Positions 63,388 through 64,000 of a DNA stretch of 64,000 nucleotides are shown in pieces. The DNA comes from Liopterus haemorrhoidalis. Its lineage: Eukaryota > Arthropoda > Insecta > Coleoptera > Dytiscidae. Within the stretch, counting starts at the first letter, position 1; every line of letters starts with the position of its first letter. The translations under genes were made by a program, and so were the position numbers. The stretch lies in contig OZ020623.1 of the NCBI GenBank assembly GCA_963971575.1, positions 17,052,980-17,116,979 of the forward strand, written 5' to 3'. The notes under the pieces were generated by a model. The model was given only the letters and a program-made list of their open reading frames with translations. It was not told the DNA's origin and did not search any database.

Positions 63388-64000
63388 TTGAACGTTAAAA
63401 CAATGTATAAAAACATAAAGCACAACGTAACAACGATCAGTCTACAAAGTGTTAATTTAAAGAGCTCTGAATTCAGCTTTACACTTATGAACTTTTTGCT
63501 GTGTATATATAACCATCTATCCAGCAATTATTACTTTCTTTTTAAGTCCTACTTGACAGATAGAAACTTTTCAGTTAAATATAATGATGCCCTATCAATT
63601 TACTATCCCATAACATCTGGTGTTCCCCAAGGTAGTGTACTTGGGCCATTCCTTTACCTACTGTATACTGCAGATATACCTGAGACAGACGACACTATGA
63701 TAGCTGCATTTGCTGATGACGTTGCTCTACTATCAACAAACGATGATCCTAACGAAGCTTCTGCAAATCTTCAAAGACATTTAAACCTTATAAACGATTG
63801 GTACAATAAATGGAGAACTAAAGTAAACCAGTCTAAATCTGTCCAAGTCACGTTTACAACCAGACTCAGTACTTGCCCACAAGTAACAATCAACGACATT
63901 CCAGTTCCCATAAAAACTGAAGTGAAATACCTTGGATTGCATTTAGACCAACGATTGACCTAGAGTAAACACATACAAGCCAAACGTAAGCAGTTAGACC
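63388..64000 (+). pseudogene. Jockey-like non-LTR retrotransposon reverse transcriptase, partial
   Basis: The frame carries FKSYLTDRNFSV, ITSGVPQGSVLGPFLYLLYT, the active-site box FADDVALL, and KWRTKVNQSKSVQVTF, then VKYLGLHLDQRLT. These are RT palm and thumb motifs of Jockey-clade LINEs. A TAG at 63961-63963 stands where a conserved Trp (LTW..H) is expected; the same frame continues SKHIQAKRKQLD to the window edge. The 5' half is missing, so it is a truncated, inactivated copy. Confidence 0.85.

Overview
The window is nuclear DNA of an AT-rich, intron-bearing animal genome. The protein families and transposon mix (BEL/Pao, several mariner types, hAT, pogo, Jockey-like RT) suggest an arthropod, most likely an insect. 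The species cannot be named from the sequence.

Two conserved host genes can be assembled exon by exon. On the minus strand (1649-16992) lies Elp3, the catalytic subunit of Elongator (tRNA wobble-uridine modification). It has six exons and 672 predicted residues, about 125 of them an unusual C-terminal tail. On the plus strand (17396-34274) lies PCIF1, the cap-adjacent m6Am mRNA methyltransferase, with five exons and 674 residues. The start codons face away from each other across about 400 bp, so the pair probably shares a bidirectional promoter. Both products modify RNA. All splice junctions follow GT-AG and keep frame.

Everything else I can recognise is transposable-element sequence, often nested. 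Elp3 introns hold a pogo/Tigger relic with two MITEs inside it, a (GTCT)n-core repeat with foldback ends, and a plant-type mariner relic (6508-15224). That relic was hit by an apparently intact BEL/Pao retrotransposon (6534-13820, LTRs that read identical, TSD GTAGG) and by a hAT MITE that carries a (GTCT)n repeat. PCIF1 introns hold a 1.5-kb tangle of inverted repeats, a PIF/Harbinger relic and MITE, a tRNA-derived SINE, a hAT relic, chimeric microsatellite-core repeats and a second plant-type mariner relic.

The 30 kb downstream of PCIF1 (34.3-64 kb) contains no host gene that I can support. It is a TE graveyard: two frameshifted DD34D mariners, an internally deleted mariner, two Tc1-like relics, two hAT transposase tails, several hAT-type MITEs with clear 8-bp target duplications, and three copies of an unassigned 827-bp element. 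It also has copies of a composite repeat carrying tRNA-like cassettes, and it ends in a Jockey-like reverse transcriptase fragment at the window edge.

The points I would follow up are the Elp3 tail, the shared Elp3/PCIF1 promoter, the young same-sense BEL insertion in Elp3 intron 3, the plant-like mariner lineage, the (GTCT)n family with a possible Helitron-like end, the tRNA-cassette repeat, and a 40-bp module shared by three MITEs with different termini.
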